From positions 124,001 through 188,000 of the forward strand of contig NZ_CANLWM010000009.1 of assembly GCF_947494875.1 (NCBI RefSeq): a stretch of DNA of 64,000 nucleotides. Direction: 5' to 3'. This stretch comes from an uncultured Williamsia sp. GTDB lineage: Bacteria; Actinomycetota; Actinomycetes; Mycobacteriales; Mycobacteriaceae. Positions 28,707 to 40,081 of the stretch are shown here, one piece after another (position 1 is the first letter of the stretch; each line of letters starts with the position of its first letter). A program made the position numbers and the translations under genes. Below the pieces are notes generated by a model. That model ran no database searches and was not told the DNA's origin. It saw only the letters and a list, made by a program, of their open reading frames with translations.

Positions 28707-29642
28707 TCAGGCGACGAGTGCGTCCATCCCGAGGCGCTGGAGCACCTCGCCGGTGGCCTTGGCGAAGTTGAGGCTGCAGAAGTGCAGGCACGGCGCGCCC
28801 TCGGCGATGAGCCGCTCGGCGATCTCGGTGGCGATGTCGATGCCGACAGCGCGGATCGCGTCCCGGTTCGCGGCCTCGTCGTTCCCCGCGGCCCGCGCGA
28901 GACGCTCGTCGAGGTCCGGCGGCATCGTCGACCCGGACAGCTCCATCATCCGCCGCACCGACGCCAGCGAGGTGATCGGCATGATGCCCGGGATGATCGG
29001 CTTCGCGCCCTGCTCGGGGTCGGCGGCGGCGACACGGTCCCGCAGGCGCAGGTAGTCGTCGACACGGAAGAACATCTGGGTGATCGAGTACTCCGCACCC
29101 GCTCGCAGCTTCGCCACGAGATTGCGCGTGTCCTCCTCGAGGTCGGGCGCGCGGTGGTGTCCCTCGGGGAACGACGCCACACCCACCTCGAACTCGCCGA
29201 GCTCGTCGACGAGACGCACCAGCTCCTCCGCGTACGCGACGCCCTCGGGATGCTTGGTCCACTCCCCCAACGGGTCTCCCGGCGGATCGCCACGGAGCGC
29301 GAGGATGTTGGTGATGCCCTGGTCGGCGTACGAGCCCACCAGCGCGCGCAGTTCGTCGATGCTGTGGTTGACCGCCGTGAGGTGCGCGACCGTCGTGAGG
29401 GTGGTCTCACGGGCCATCTCTCCCGCGATGCGCACGGTGCGGTCACGGCTCGTGCCGCCGGCGCCGTAGGTCAGCGAGGCGAAGGCGGGGCGCAGCTGTT
29501 CGAAGACGCGCACCGCGCGCCACAGGCGCTCCTCGCCGGCCTGATCCTTCGGCGGGAAGAACTCGACGGAGAACGGCACCGGGCCGGCGTGCGGCGCCGA
29601 CAGCCGTGCGATGACGGACTGCGCTGCGGTCGGTGAGGTCAC
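28707..29642 (-). CDS. metF: 5,10-methylenetetrahydrofolate reductase (Rv2172c type)
   Basis: A 311-residue TIM-barrel flavoprotein reducing methylene-THF to methyl-THF for methionine synthesis. Signatures: FSVEFFPPKDQAGEERLW (about 24-41), FASLTYGAGGTSRDRT, TVAHLTAVNHS, ILALRGDPPGD, ITQMFFRVDDYLRL and IPGIMPITSL. It corresponds to Rv2172c, which was described as an unusual mycobacterial MTHFR. The GTG start lies only 6 nt after a TATGCT -10, so the mRNA is probably leaderless. Confidence 0.92.
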   Translation of the reverse strand: MTSPTAAQSVIARLSAPHAGPVPFSVEFFPPKDQAGEERLWRAVRVFEQLRPAFASLTYGAGGTSRDRTVRIAGEMARETTLTTVAHLTAVNHSIDELRALVGSYADQGITNILALRGDPPGDPLGEWTKHPEGVAYAEELVRLVDELGEFEVGVASFPEGHHRAPDLEEDTRNLVAKLRAGAEYSITQMFFRVDDYLRLRDRVAAADPEQGAKPIIPGIMPITSLASVRRMMELSGSTMPPDLDERLARAAGNDEAANRDAIRAVGIDIATEIAERLIAEGAPCLHFCSLNFAKATGEVLQRLGMDALVA

Positions 29643-29654
29643 CCGCCCAGCATA
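29643..29654 (-). promoter_or_regulatory. Leaderless promoter of metF
   Basis: On the minus strand TATGCT (29654-29649) is followed by 6 nt and then the GTG at 29642. Transcription would begin at or next to the start codon. Confidence 0.55.
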
Positions 29655-29725
29655 GAGGGGTGGACGGCCGGACCATCGGCCGTGGTGAGGAACACCGCAG
29701 ACACGCCCGGGCGTCGAGGCGTCGG

Positions 29726-29737
29726 TAGTCTCGTGGG
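29726..29737 (+). promoter_or_regulatory. Leaderless promoter of the prenyl diphosphate synthase gene
   Basis: TAGTCT (29726-29731) is a good TAnnnT -10. The GTG start at 29738 follows after 6 nt, predicting a leaderless transcript for the crtE/idsA2-crtI-mptA-crtB operon. It is back to back with the metF promoter. Confidence 0.6.
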
Positions 29738-30820
29738 GTGCTGCCGGCCACCATCGACGATGTCCCCGCTGCCGTCGGTCGCCTCCTCGCCGACGTCTTC
29801 ACCGAGCGTCGGTCGGCGACGGCCGCCGTGTCCGACAGCGTCGCCGACCTCACCGACCTCATCGGCGATTTCGTCATGGGCGGTGGGAAGCGGGTCCGCC
29901 CCACGTTCGCGTGGGCGGGCTTCCGTCTGACCGGGGGCCGTACCGACGACGGCGACGCCGCGACCGCGTTCGAGGTGTGCGCCGCCCTCGAACTGATCCA
30001 GGCGTGCGCACTCATCCACGACGACGTCATCGACCGCTCGGACACCCGACGCGGACGACCGACCGTGCACCGGGCAGTCGCGCAGCGCCACCGAGAGCGC
30101 GGCTGGCTCGGCGACCCCGATCACTTCGGCACGTCGACGGCGATCCTCCTGGGTGACCTCGCGCTCAGCTGGGCCGACGACATCGTCGCGCGGGCACCGC
30201 TGCACCCGGCCGTCCGCGATCGCGTCGTGGGTGTCTGGACCGCGATGCGCACCGAGGTGCTGGCCGGGCAGACCCTCGACATCGTGACCGAGGCGGCGGC
30301 CGACGAGTCCGTCGACGCGGCCTACCGCGTGATGCGTTTCAAGACGGCGGGATACACCGTCTCCCGACCGCTGCAGCTCGGAGCGTCCCTCGCGGGCGCG
30401 GGCGACGGGACCGTGGAGGTGCTCGGCCGCGTCGGTGACGGACTCGGCATCGCGTTCCAGCTTCGCGACGACATGCTCGGAGTGTTCGGCGACCCCGCCG
30501 TGACCGGCAAGCCGTCCGGCGACGATCTCGTCGCCGGCAAGCGCACCGCGCTCCTCGCCGTCGCGCTGCGCCGCCTCGACGCCGACGACCCCGCCGCCGC
30601 GGCCCGCCTCCGCGGGCTCGTCGGCCGGTCGCTGACACCCGCCGAACTCGACGACGCCCGCGCGCTCCTCGTCGACTGCGGTGCCGCCGCGGAGATCGAG
30701 GAGGAGATCGGGCATCTCGTCGACGGCGCACTCGCGGTCCTCGACGGACTCGACGCCCCGGCCGACGCCCGCGCCGACCTCACCACCGTCGCCCACGCCC
30801 TCACCCGGAGACGCTCCTGA
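29738..30820 (+). CDS. crtE: Polyprenyl (probably geranylgeranyl) diphosphate synthase
   Basis: A 360-residue trans-prenyltransferase. The first Asp-rich motif is LIHDDVIDRSDTRRG (about 91-105), followed by GRPTVHR. Conserved GGGKRVRP lies at about 47-54, and the second Asp motif region is FQLRDDMLGVFGD. Two residues before the first motif is a bulky Ala/Leu pattern, but chain length cannot be fixed by eye. It is at the Rv2173 (idsA2) position and heads an operon with crtI and crtB, so GGPP for carotenoids is the likely product. Its stop overlaps the crtI start (TGATG). Confidence 0.88.
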   Translation: MLPATIDDVPAAVGRLLADVFTERRSATAAVSDSVADLTDLIGDFVMGGGKRVRPTFAWAGFRLTGGRTDDGDAATAFEVCAALELIQACALIHDDVIDRSDTRRGRPTVHRAVAQRHRERGWLGDPDHFGTSTAILLGDLALSWADDIVARAPLHPAVRDRVVGVWTAMRTEVLAGQTLDIVTEAAADESVDAAYRVMRFKTAGYTVSRPLQLGASLAGAGDGTVEVLGRVGDGLGIAFQLRDDMLGVFGDPAVTGKPSGDDLVAGKRTALLAVALRRLDADDPAAAARLRGLVGRSLTPAELDDARALLVDCGAAAEIEEEIGHLVDGALAVLDGLDAPADARADLTTVAHALTRRRS

Positions 30821-32358
30821 TGGCCTCGCCGATCCCCGTCCCCCGCCCCTCCCGCGCCCGCCGCGTCCCGGGCCCCGTGCGCCGCGTCGTCGTCGTGGGC
30901 GCCGGACTCTCGGGCCTCGCCGCGGCACTGCACCTGCGAGGCTCGGGCCTCGACGTCACCGTCGTCGAGGCGGCCGCGACACCCGGCGGCCGGGTGCGCA
31001 CCGAGGTGATCGACGGTGTCCCCTTCGACACCGGCGCCTCCGTGCTGACGATGCCCGCGCTCATCACTCGTCCGATGGGCGCCGTCGGCATCGACCACGA
31101 CGAGGCACTGCGCCGGCTGGACCTGCGGCCCCTCGACCCGACGTACCACATGCGCTACGCCGACGGCGTCGAGTTCGCGGTGCGCCGAGGGCTCGAGGAC
31201 CGCATCGTCGAGATCGAACGGACCTTCGGGGCGGCGTCGGCCGACGGCTATCGCCGCTACGACCAGTGGCTGAAGCGGCTCTACGACGTCGAGTTCGACC
31301 GCTTCCTCGACCGCAACCACGACTCCGTCCTCGACTACGTCGCGAGCGGCGAGATGCGCTCGGGCGTCAAGGATCTCGTGACGATGGGCGCCGTGCGAGG
31401 ACTCACCGCGGCCGTCAACCGGTACATCGGTGACGAGCGGTTGCAGCGGGCGGTGACCTTCCAGGCCCTCTACGCAGGCGTGCCGCCGAGTCAGGCCCCG
31501 GCGATCTACGCCGTCATCGCGCACATGGACGTCGGCCTCGGCGTCGAGTACCCGATCGGCGGCATGGGACGGGTGGGTGCCGTGATGGCGCAGGCCCTCA
31601 CCGAGGCCGGCGGCGAGGTTCGCTACGGCGAGCCCGCGACGTCGGTGCGCCTGGCCGGCGGCCGGGCCGTCGCCGTGCAGACCGACGCCGGCGAGATCCC
31701 CTGCGACGCCGTCGTCGTCACCACCGACACCCCGGTGACCCGGCGTCTGCTCGGCGAGACCGGACGCACCCGCGCGGTGCGGCACTCGCCGAGCGCGGTG
31801 GTCGCGCACATCACGGTCGACGCCGACATCGCCGCCGGATGGCCCGGCGGGCACCACACGATCGACTTCGGTGCGGCCTGGGCCGAGACCTTCCGCGAGC
31901 TGACCGCTCGCCGCGGCCGACTGATGAGCGACCCGTCGATCCTCATGAACCGTCCGGCGGTCACCGATCCCGACCACTTCGTCACCGATGGAGCGGAATC
32001 GGTGTCGGTGCTCGCACCGTGCCCGAACCTCGACTCCGCCGACCTCGCCTGGGACGACATCGCGGCCCCCTACGTCGCCGAGTACCTCGGCGTCCTGGAG
32101 GAGCGCGGCTACAAGGGCATCACCGACGCCCGGGTGCACCGCATCGACCACCCGGGGAGCTGGGCGGCCGACGGCATGTCGGCCGGGACCCCGTTCGCCG
32201 CCGCGCACACGCTGGGCCAGACCGGGCCGCTGCGCACCCCGAACCTGTGGCGCGGTGCCGAGAACGTGGTCCTCGCGGGCAGCAGCACCGTCCCCGGCGT
32301 GGGGATCCCGCCGGTGCTCATCTCGGGCCGACTCGCAGCAGATCGGATCACCGCCTGA
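30820..32358 (+). CDS. crtI: Phytoene desaturase CrtI
   Basis: A 512-residue FAD-dependent desaturase converting phytoene to lycopene (or a neighbour). The N-terminal site is VVVVGAGLSGLAAALHLRGS (about 24-43), with TPGGRVRTEVIDGVPFDTG. The bacterial phytoene dehydrogenase signature region near the C-terminus reads LAGSSTVPGVGIPPVLISGR. It follows the GGPP synthase by a 1-nt overlap. The TGA stop lies within CTGA at the start of the next gene, mptA. Confidence 0.92.
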   Translation: MASPIPVPRPSRARRVPGPVRRVVVVGAGLSGLAAALHLRGSGLDVTVVEAAATPGGRVRTEVIDGVPFDTGASVLTMPALITRPMGAVGIDHDEALRRLDLRPLDPTYHMRYADGVEFAVRRGLEDRIVEIERTFGAASADGYRRYDQWLKRLYDVEFDRFLDRNHDSVLDYVASGEMRSGVKDLVTMGAVRGLTAAVNRYIGDERLQRAVTFQALYAGVPPSQAPAIYAVIAHMDVGLGVEYPIGGMGRVGAVMAQALTEAGGEVRYGEPATSVRLAGGRAVAVQTDAGEIPCDAVVVTTDTPVTRRLLGETGRTRAVRHSPSAVVAHITVDADIAAGWPGGHHTIDFGAAWAETFRELTARRGRLMSDPSILMNRPAVTDPDHFVTDGAESVSVLAPCPNLDSADLAWDDIAAPYVAEYLGVLEERGYKGITDARVHRIDHPGSWAADGMSAGTPFAAAHTLGQTGPLRTPNLWRGAENVVLAGSSTVPGVGIPPVLISGRLAADRITA

Positions 32359-33878
32359 GCGGGTCCGACGGCGGCGCACGCACCGGCGTCGTCGTCCTCG
32401 GCGTCGTCGGGGCCGTGCTCGTCACGCTCGGCAGCGTCGGCGTCGGCGACATCCCGCGCGCGCAGATGTGGCTGCAGGACGCCGACATGGCGTGGATCAC
32501 CTACGGGCACGGGAAATCGCTGTCGGCGCTGCTGTTCTGGGGCGGTGTCACCGCCATGATCGTGGCCTGGGTGTGGCTCGGTCGCCGGATCCTCACCACC
32601 CCGCGCACCGCCGACGACGTGCACCGCCTGCGGTGGGCGGCGGTCGGGTGGTCGGCGCCGCTGCTGCTCGCGGTACCGGTGTACAGCCGCGACGTCTACG
32701 CCTACCTGGCCCAGGGCGCGTTGCTGCGCGACGGGTTCAACCCCTACGCGGACGGCCCGGCCACGAACCCCGGCCCGTTGCTGGACTCGATGGCACAGGT
32801 CTGGGCGACGACGAGCGCCCCGTACGGCCCGCTGTTCATGACGATCACCCGCTGGGTGACCGAGCTGACCGGCGACGACCCCATCACCGGTGTGCTCGCG
32901 ATGCGCGCGGTGATGCTGCCCGGGTGGGCCCTCGCGATCTGGGCGGTCCCCCGCCTGGCGACGGCGCTGGGACGCGACCCGCGGATCGCGCTGTGGCTCG
33001 CGGTGCTCAACCCGATGCTGCTCATCCACCTCGTCGGTGGACCCCACGTCGAGATGCTCATGGCGGGGATGCTCGTCACCGGTGTGACGCTCACCGTGCT
33101 CCGCCACCACGTGTGGGGCGTCGTGGTCCTCGCCCTCGCGGTCGCGGTGAAGATCACCGCCGGCATCGCCCTGCCGTTCGTCCTGTGGATCTGGTGGGCG
33201 CACGCGCGGGAACGCGGCAGGGTCGGTGCGCGTGCCGTGGCCGGGATGCTCGGCGCGATCGTGGGCATCAGCCTGGTGATCTTCGGTGTGTTCACCGTCG
33301 TGGTCGGACACGGGCTCGGATGGCTGACCGGACTCGGCTACGCCGACCGGATCATCAACTGGCTCACCCTGCCGACCGCGATCGCGCATCTGGTCACCCT
33401 CGTCGCCGCGCCGTTCGTCGCGCTCCCGCTGCCCGGCGTGCTCGCGACGGTGCGCTTCGTCGGGGCGGTCGTCCTCGCCGTCACACTGGTCGCCGTCTGG
33501 TGGCGGTCCCGGGCCGACGTCACCTCCGCGGTGGTCGGGATCGCCGTGGCGATGGCCGCGGTGCTGCTGCTCGAACCCTCCACGCTCCCCTGGTACTACA
33601 GCTGGGCGCTGGTGGTCGCCGGCGCCGCCGTCATCGGTCGACGCGGCCTCGCCCTGATCGCCGGGGCGTGCGTGTACCTGCTCCTGGTGTTCCAACCCGA
33701 CGACTCGATCCTGCTCTACGAGCCCGTCGACGCGATCCTCTGCCTCGTCCCGGCGATCGCCGCCGGGATCGTGTTGTGGCGCACGCGGACTCCGCATCGC
33801 CCCGCCGACCACGTCGACACGACCCGACCGTCGACCACCACATCCGCCCCCTCACCCGCGACGGAGGCCGCACCATGA
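32355..33878 (+). CDS. mptA: Alpha-(1->6)-mannopyranosyltransferase (MptA-like, GT-C fold)
   Basis: A polytopic membrane glycosyltransferase (about 507 residues) using polyprenyl-phosphate mannose outside the membrane to extend the lipomannan backbone. GT-C hallmarks: an early loop VPVYSRDVYAYLAQGALL with the catalytic Asp, DGFNPYADGPA, and later LLEPSTLPWYYSW. Its order after the prenyl synthase matches Rv2173-Rv2174. The start is uncertain: there is no ATG/GTG/TTG before the first helix (VVVLGVVGAVLVTLG). A CTG at 32355, overlapping the crtI stop as CTGA, gives a complete N-terminus; the next GTG (32415) would cut into the helix. Confidence 0.88.
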   Translation: MSGSDGGARTGVVVLGVVGAVLVTLGSVGVGDIPRAQMWLQDADMAWITYGHGKSLSALLFWGGVTAMIVAWVWLGRRILTTPRTADDVHRLRWAAVGWSAPLLLAVPVYSRDVYAYLAQGALLRDGFNPYADGPATNPGPLLDSMAQVWATTSAPYGPLFMTITRWVTELTGDDPITGVLAMRAVMLPGWALAIWAVPRLATALGRDPRIALWLAVLNPMLLIHLVGGPHVEMLMAGMLVTGVTLTVLRHHVWGVVVLALAVAVKITAGIALPFVLWIWWAHARERGRVGARAVAGMLGAIVGISLVIFGVFTVVVGHGLGWLTGLGYADRIINWLTLPTAIAHLVTLVAAPFVALPLPGVLATVRFVGAVVLAVTLVAVWWRSRADVTSAVVGIAVAMAAVLLLEPSTLPWYYSWALVVAGAAVIGRRGLALIAGACVYLLLVFQPDDSILLYEPVDAILCLVPAIAAGIVLWRTRTPHRPADHVDTTRPSTTTSAPSPATEAAP

Positions 33879-34894
33879 CCCGTTCGTCCACCCTGGAGGT
33901 CGTCGACGACCTGCACCCGTCCGATCGCGCCCGCGTCGAACGCGGGTACGCCGTCGCCGAACGGGTGACCGCCGAACACGGCCGGACCTACCACCTCGGG
34001 ACGCGCCTGCTCCCGCTGCGTCGTCGGCGCGCGGTGTACGCCCTGTACGGCTTCGCCCGGCTCGTCGACGACGTCGTCGACGTCGACCCCGACTCCGCGG
34101 TGACCGACGGTGTCCTCGACGCGAGCGAGTCCGTGTGGTCGGTCGACGGGTCGGACACGCTGGACCCGACGACGGTCGTGAACGCTCTCGACGACAGCCT
34201 CCGCGACGCGCTGGCCGCCCGCCGGACCCCCGGCGCCCGCCTCCCGGAGCACGCCGACGACCGCATCCTCGCCCTCGCCGACACGATCGTCGAGTTCGAC
34301 ATCCCCGAGGACCACTTCCGCGCGTTCATGACCTCCATGCGGATGGACCTGCCGGGCGACCCACTGTTCACCACCCGCTACGCGACGTTCGAGGAGCTCG
34401 ACGTCTACATGTACGGGTCGGCGTCGGTCATCGGCCTGCAGATGGTCCCGATCCTCGGATCCAGCGACCCCGATGCCGCACTGCCGCTAGCGGCGGCGCT
34501 CGGCGAGGCGTTCCAGCTGACGAACTTCATCCGCGACGTCGGCGAGGACCTCGACCGGGGCCGGATCTACCTGCCCGCCGAGGAACTCGCGGCGTTCGGC
34601 GTCGACGAGGACATGCTGGCGCAGGCACGGCGTACCGGCATCAGCCCACCGGAGCTGCAGCGGGGACTCGCCCACTGCATCGCCGTGACCCGCGCCCGAT
34701 ACCGCGTCGCCGAGCCGGGGATCGCACTCCTCGACCGGCGCAGCCGACCCGCGATCCGGGCCGCCTTCGAGCTGTACCGCGACATCCTCGAGCAGATCGA
34801 GGCGGCCGACCACCACGTGCTGGGTCGTCGAGTGGTCGTCGGGGGCCCGCGCCGGGCGCGCCGGGCCGCGGCCGCCGTCGTCCGCGGCGGCTGA
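33875..34894 (+). CDS. crtB: Phytoene synthase CrtB
   Basis: A 339-residue squalene/phytoene synthase family enzyme condensing two GGPP. Asp-rich substrate motifs: FARLVDDVVDVD (about 60-71) and TNFIRDVGEDLDRGRIYLP. Other family blocks are YMYGSASVIGLQM and ELYRDILEQIE. The ATG overlaps the mptA stop as ATGA, so a carotenoid gene is translationally coupled to a mannosyltransferase gene. The C-terminus is Arg/Ala-rich, and its last codons are part of a small tandem duplication. Confidence 0.93.
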   Translation: MTRSSTLEVVDDLHPSDRARVERGYAVAERVTAEHGRTYHLGTRLLPLRRRRAVYALYGFARLVDDVVDVDPDSAVTDGVLDASESVWSVDGSDTLDPTTVVNALDDSLRDALAARRTPGARLPEHADDRILALADTIVEFDIPEDHFRAFMTSMRMDLPGDPLFTTRYATFEELDVYMYGSASVIGLQMVPILGSSDPDAALPLAAALGEAFQLTNFIRDVGEDLDRGRIYLPAEELAAFGVDEDMLAQARRTGISPPELQRGLAHCIAVTRARYRVAEPGIALLDRRSRPAIRAAFELYRDILEQIEAADHHVLGRRVVVGGPRRARRAAAAVVRGG

Positions 34895-34933
34895 GCCGCC
34901 CGACCGTACGGCGGCTGAGCCGCCCGACCGCGC
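34886..34933 (+). repeat. 24-bp tandem duplication across the crtB stop, each copy a hairpin
   Basis: Two copies (34886-34909 and 34910-34933) agree at 22 of 24 positions. Each begins GGCGGC TGA GCCGCC, a perfect 6-bp stem with a 3-nt loop that contains the TGA stop. The duplication therefore provides a second in-frame stop and two stacked hairpins, possibly acting as a weak terminator for the carotenoid operon. Confidence 0.7.
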
Positions 34934-34960
34934 AGCGGACCGCTCGTCACGGCCGATTTC

Positions 34961-35329
34961 TCAGAGCGCCAGAGCCTGTGCGCGCCGGATCATCTCGCGT
35001 GCGGAGTGTCCGTGCAGAGCCCGCGCGGGGTACTCGCCGAGATCGTCCTGCACGGTGAACATCCACTCCATCGCCTCGTCGCGGCTGAACCCTCCGTCGA
35101 GGAGGACGCCGATGAGACCCGTGAGGTGCTTGGCGATGCCGTGATCGTCGAAGAAGACCTCGGGGACCACGGGTTCGCCGTCACGGGACACCGCGAGGAC
35201 GTGGTGTTCGGCGACGAGGGTGCGGATCCGGCCGACCGAGACGCCGAGCCGGCGGGCGACGGCGGGGAGATCGAGGACGGGCTCGTCGGCGGGCAGGACG
35301 TGGTCGTCGGTGAGAGGCAGTGTGGCCAC
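34961..35329 (-). CDS. Rv2175c-type winged helix-turn-helix DNA-binding protein
   Basis: A 122-residue protein. The core reads LDLPAVARRLGVSVGRIRTLVAEH (helix-turn-helix, about 17-40), followed by VPEVFFDDHGIAKHLTGLIGVLLDGGFSRDEAM-type blocks and ALHGHSAREMIRRAQALAL at the end. In M. tuberculosis Rv2175c binds DNA and is phosphorylated by the neighbouring kinase PknL; the same divergent arrangement is present here. The GTG at 35329 is chosen as the first plausible start before the conserved part; no clear ribosome binding site precedes it. Confidence 0.82.
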   Translation of the reverse strand: MATLPLTDDHVLPADEPVLDLPAVARRLGVSVGRIRTLVAEHHVLAVSRDGEPVVPEVFFDDHGIAKHLTGLIGVLLDGGFSRDEAMEWMFTVQDDLGEYPARALHGHSAREMIRRAQALAL

Positions 35330-35451
35330 GGGAGGACACGGTACCCGCCGTGCGCGGCCGGGCCCCGCGTGTCCGGGCACGACTAGGCTTGCCCGGCAGG
35401 GTGCGTCGCGGTCCGCGCGACGCACCTCTCTCGCCGGAAGGGGTCGACGAC

Positions 35452-38726
<3,275 letters not shown>

Positions 38727-38758
38727 CCACCGAGCGTAGGCGTCGGGGGTCATGCGCG

Positions 38759-40081
38759 ATGATCGCCGTCATGTCCACGCTTCGTCCGCCGGTCGCGACC
38801 GCGTCCGCCCGACCCCTTCTCACGGGCTGGTCCCCGTCGCGGGGGGTCGTCGCCACCATCGTGGTGGCCTTCGCGGTGACCGCGATGATCCGCGTGACCG
38901 GCACCCCGTTCACGCACTCCTTCGGGCGTTTCGACCGCATCGACATCGACGTCTACCGCCTCGGTGCGCAGATGTGGCGCAACGGCGGGTCGCTGTACGC
39001 CTCCGGGTCGATGCCGTTCACCACCGACGGCATCTGGCTGCCGTTCACCTACCCACCGTTCGCGGCGCTGTCGTTCCTGCCGTTCACCGTGGTCCCCCTC
39101 GTGGTGGCCGGGACGGTGATGGCGGTGGTGACGCTGATCGCGACGGTGATCGGGATCGCGATCGTCCTGCGCGCGCTCCGGATCGGGTCGGACGGGAACC
39201 GGACCTGGATCGTCCTCGCGGTGTCGACGGTCGCGCTCTGGACCAACCCCTACTGGATGACGCTGGGCTTCGGGCAGATCAACGTGGTCCTGCTCGTGCT
39301 CGTCGCCGTCGACCTGTTGGTCCTCGGCCCGCGAGGGTCGCGATGGCACGGTGTCCTGATCGGCGTCGCCGCGGCCATCAAACTGACGCCGCTGGCGTTC
39401 GTCCTGTGGCTCGTCGTCCGCCGTGACCGGCGTGCGGTGCTGCGCGCCGTGGGCACGTTCGCCGCAGCAGCGGCGATCGCGCTCGTCTGGGCCCCGTCGG
39501 ACTCGTCCCGGTACTGGAGCCACACCGTGTTCCACACCGACCGGATCGGTGACCTCGCGGGCGGCATCAACCAGAGCGTCAACGGTATGTGGATCCGTCT
39601 GCTCGGGTCGGGTGGCGGCGAACAGCTCGTCTGGGCGGCATCGGTGCTGGTGCTGACCGCGCTCGCCTGGGTCGCCATCTCACGCGCACGGACCGTCGGC
39701 GGCGACGTCCTCGGAGTGTGCGTGACCGCGGTCTGGGCGGTCATGGTCTCGCCGACGTCGTGGGCGCACCACTGGGTGTGGTCGGTGCCCGCCGTGCTGG
39801 CGCTCGCGGCCGCGGCGTGGCGGAGCGATCGCGCGCGGACGCGACGGGCACTACTCGTCACCGCCGGTGCCGGACTCGTCGTCGTCGGCGTCGCGCCGTT
39901 CCAGTTCTTCCACGGCGACCCGACGCGGTGGTCGGTGGTGCAGACCGTGCTGGGCAACGCCTTCTGCCTGTGGGGCCTCGGCCTGCTCGTCGTGATGGTC
40001 GTGCTCGGCCGCGTGCGGCCGACCGCGCCGCCGGACCGTCAGGCGGCGGGCTCGGACCGCACGGTCGTCGCCGGCGGCTGA
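38759..40081 (+). CDS. GT87 polyprenyl-phosphate-mannose mannosyltransferase (Rv2181 type)
   Basis: A 440-residue membrane protein with about ten helices. The N-terminal extracytoplasmic loop contains FDRIDIDVYRLGAQMW with the GT-C catalytic Asp, then PFTYPPFAAL. Further along are GFGQINVVLLVLVAVD, AIKLTPLAFVLW and SPTSWAHHWVW, typical of GT87. In M. tuberculosis Rv2181 adds alpha-1,2 mannose branches to lipomannan/lipoarabinomannan. It is divergent from the RNase gene and overlaps the end of the convergent acyltransferase gene by 43 nt. Confidence 0.9.
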   Translation: MIAVMSTLRPPVATASARPLLTGWSPSRGVVATIVVAFAVTAMIRVTGTPFTHSFGRFDRIDIDVYRLGAQMWRNGGSLYASGSMPFTTDGIWLPFTYPPFAALSFLPFTVVPLVVAGTVMAVVTLIATVIGIAIVLRALRIGSDGNRTWIVLAVSTVALWTNPYWMTLGFGQINVVLLVLVAVDLLVLGPRGSRWHGVLIGVAAAIKLTPLAFVLWLVVRRDRRAVLRAVGTFAAAAAIALVWAPSDSSRYWSHTVFHTDRIGDLAGGINQSVNGMWIRLLGSGGGEQLVWAASVLVLTALAWVAISRARTVGGDVLGVCVTAVWAVMVSPTSWAHHWVWSVPAVLALAAAAWRSDRARTRRALLVTAGAGLVVVGVAPFQFFHGDPTRWSVVQTVLGNAFCLWGLGLLVVMVVLGRVRPTAPPDRQAAGSDRTVVAGG

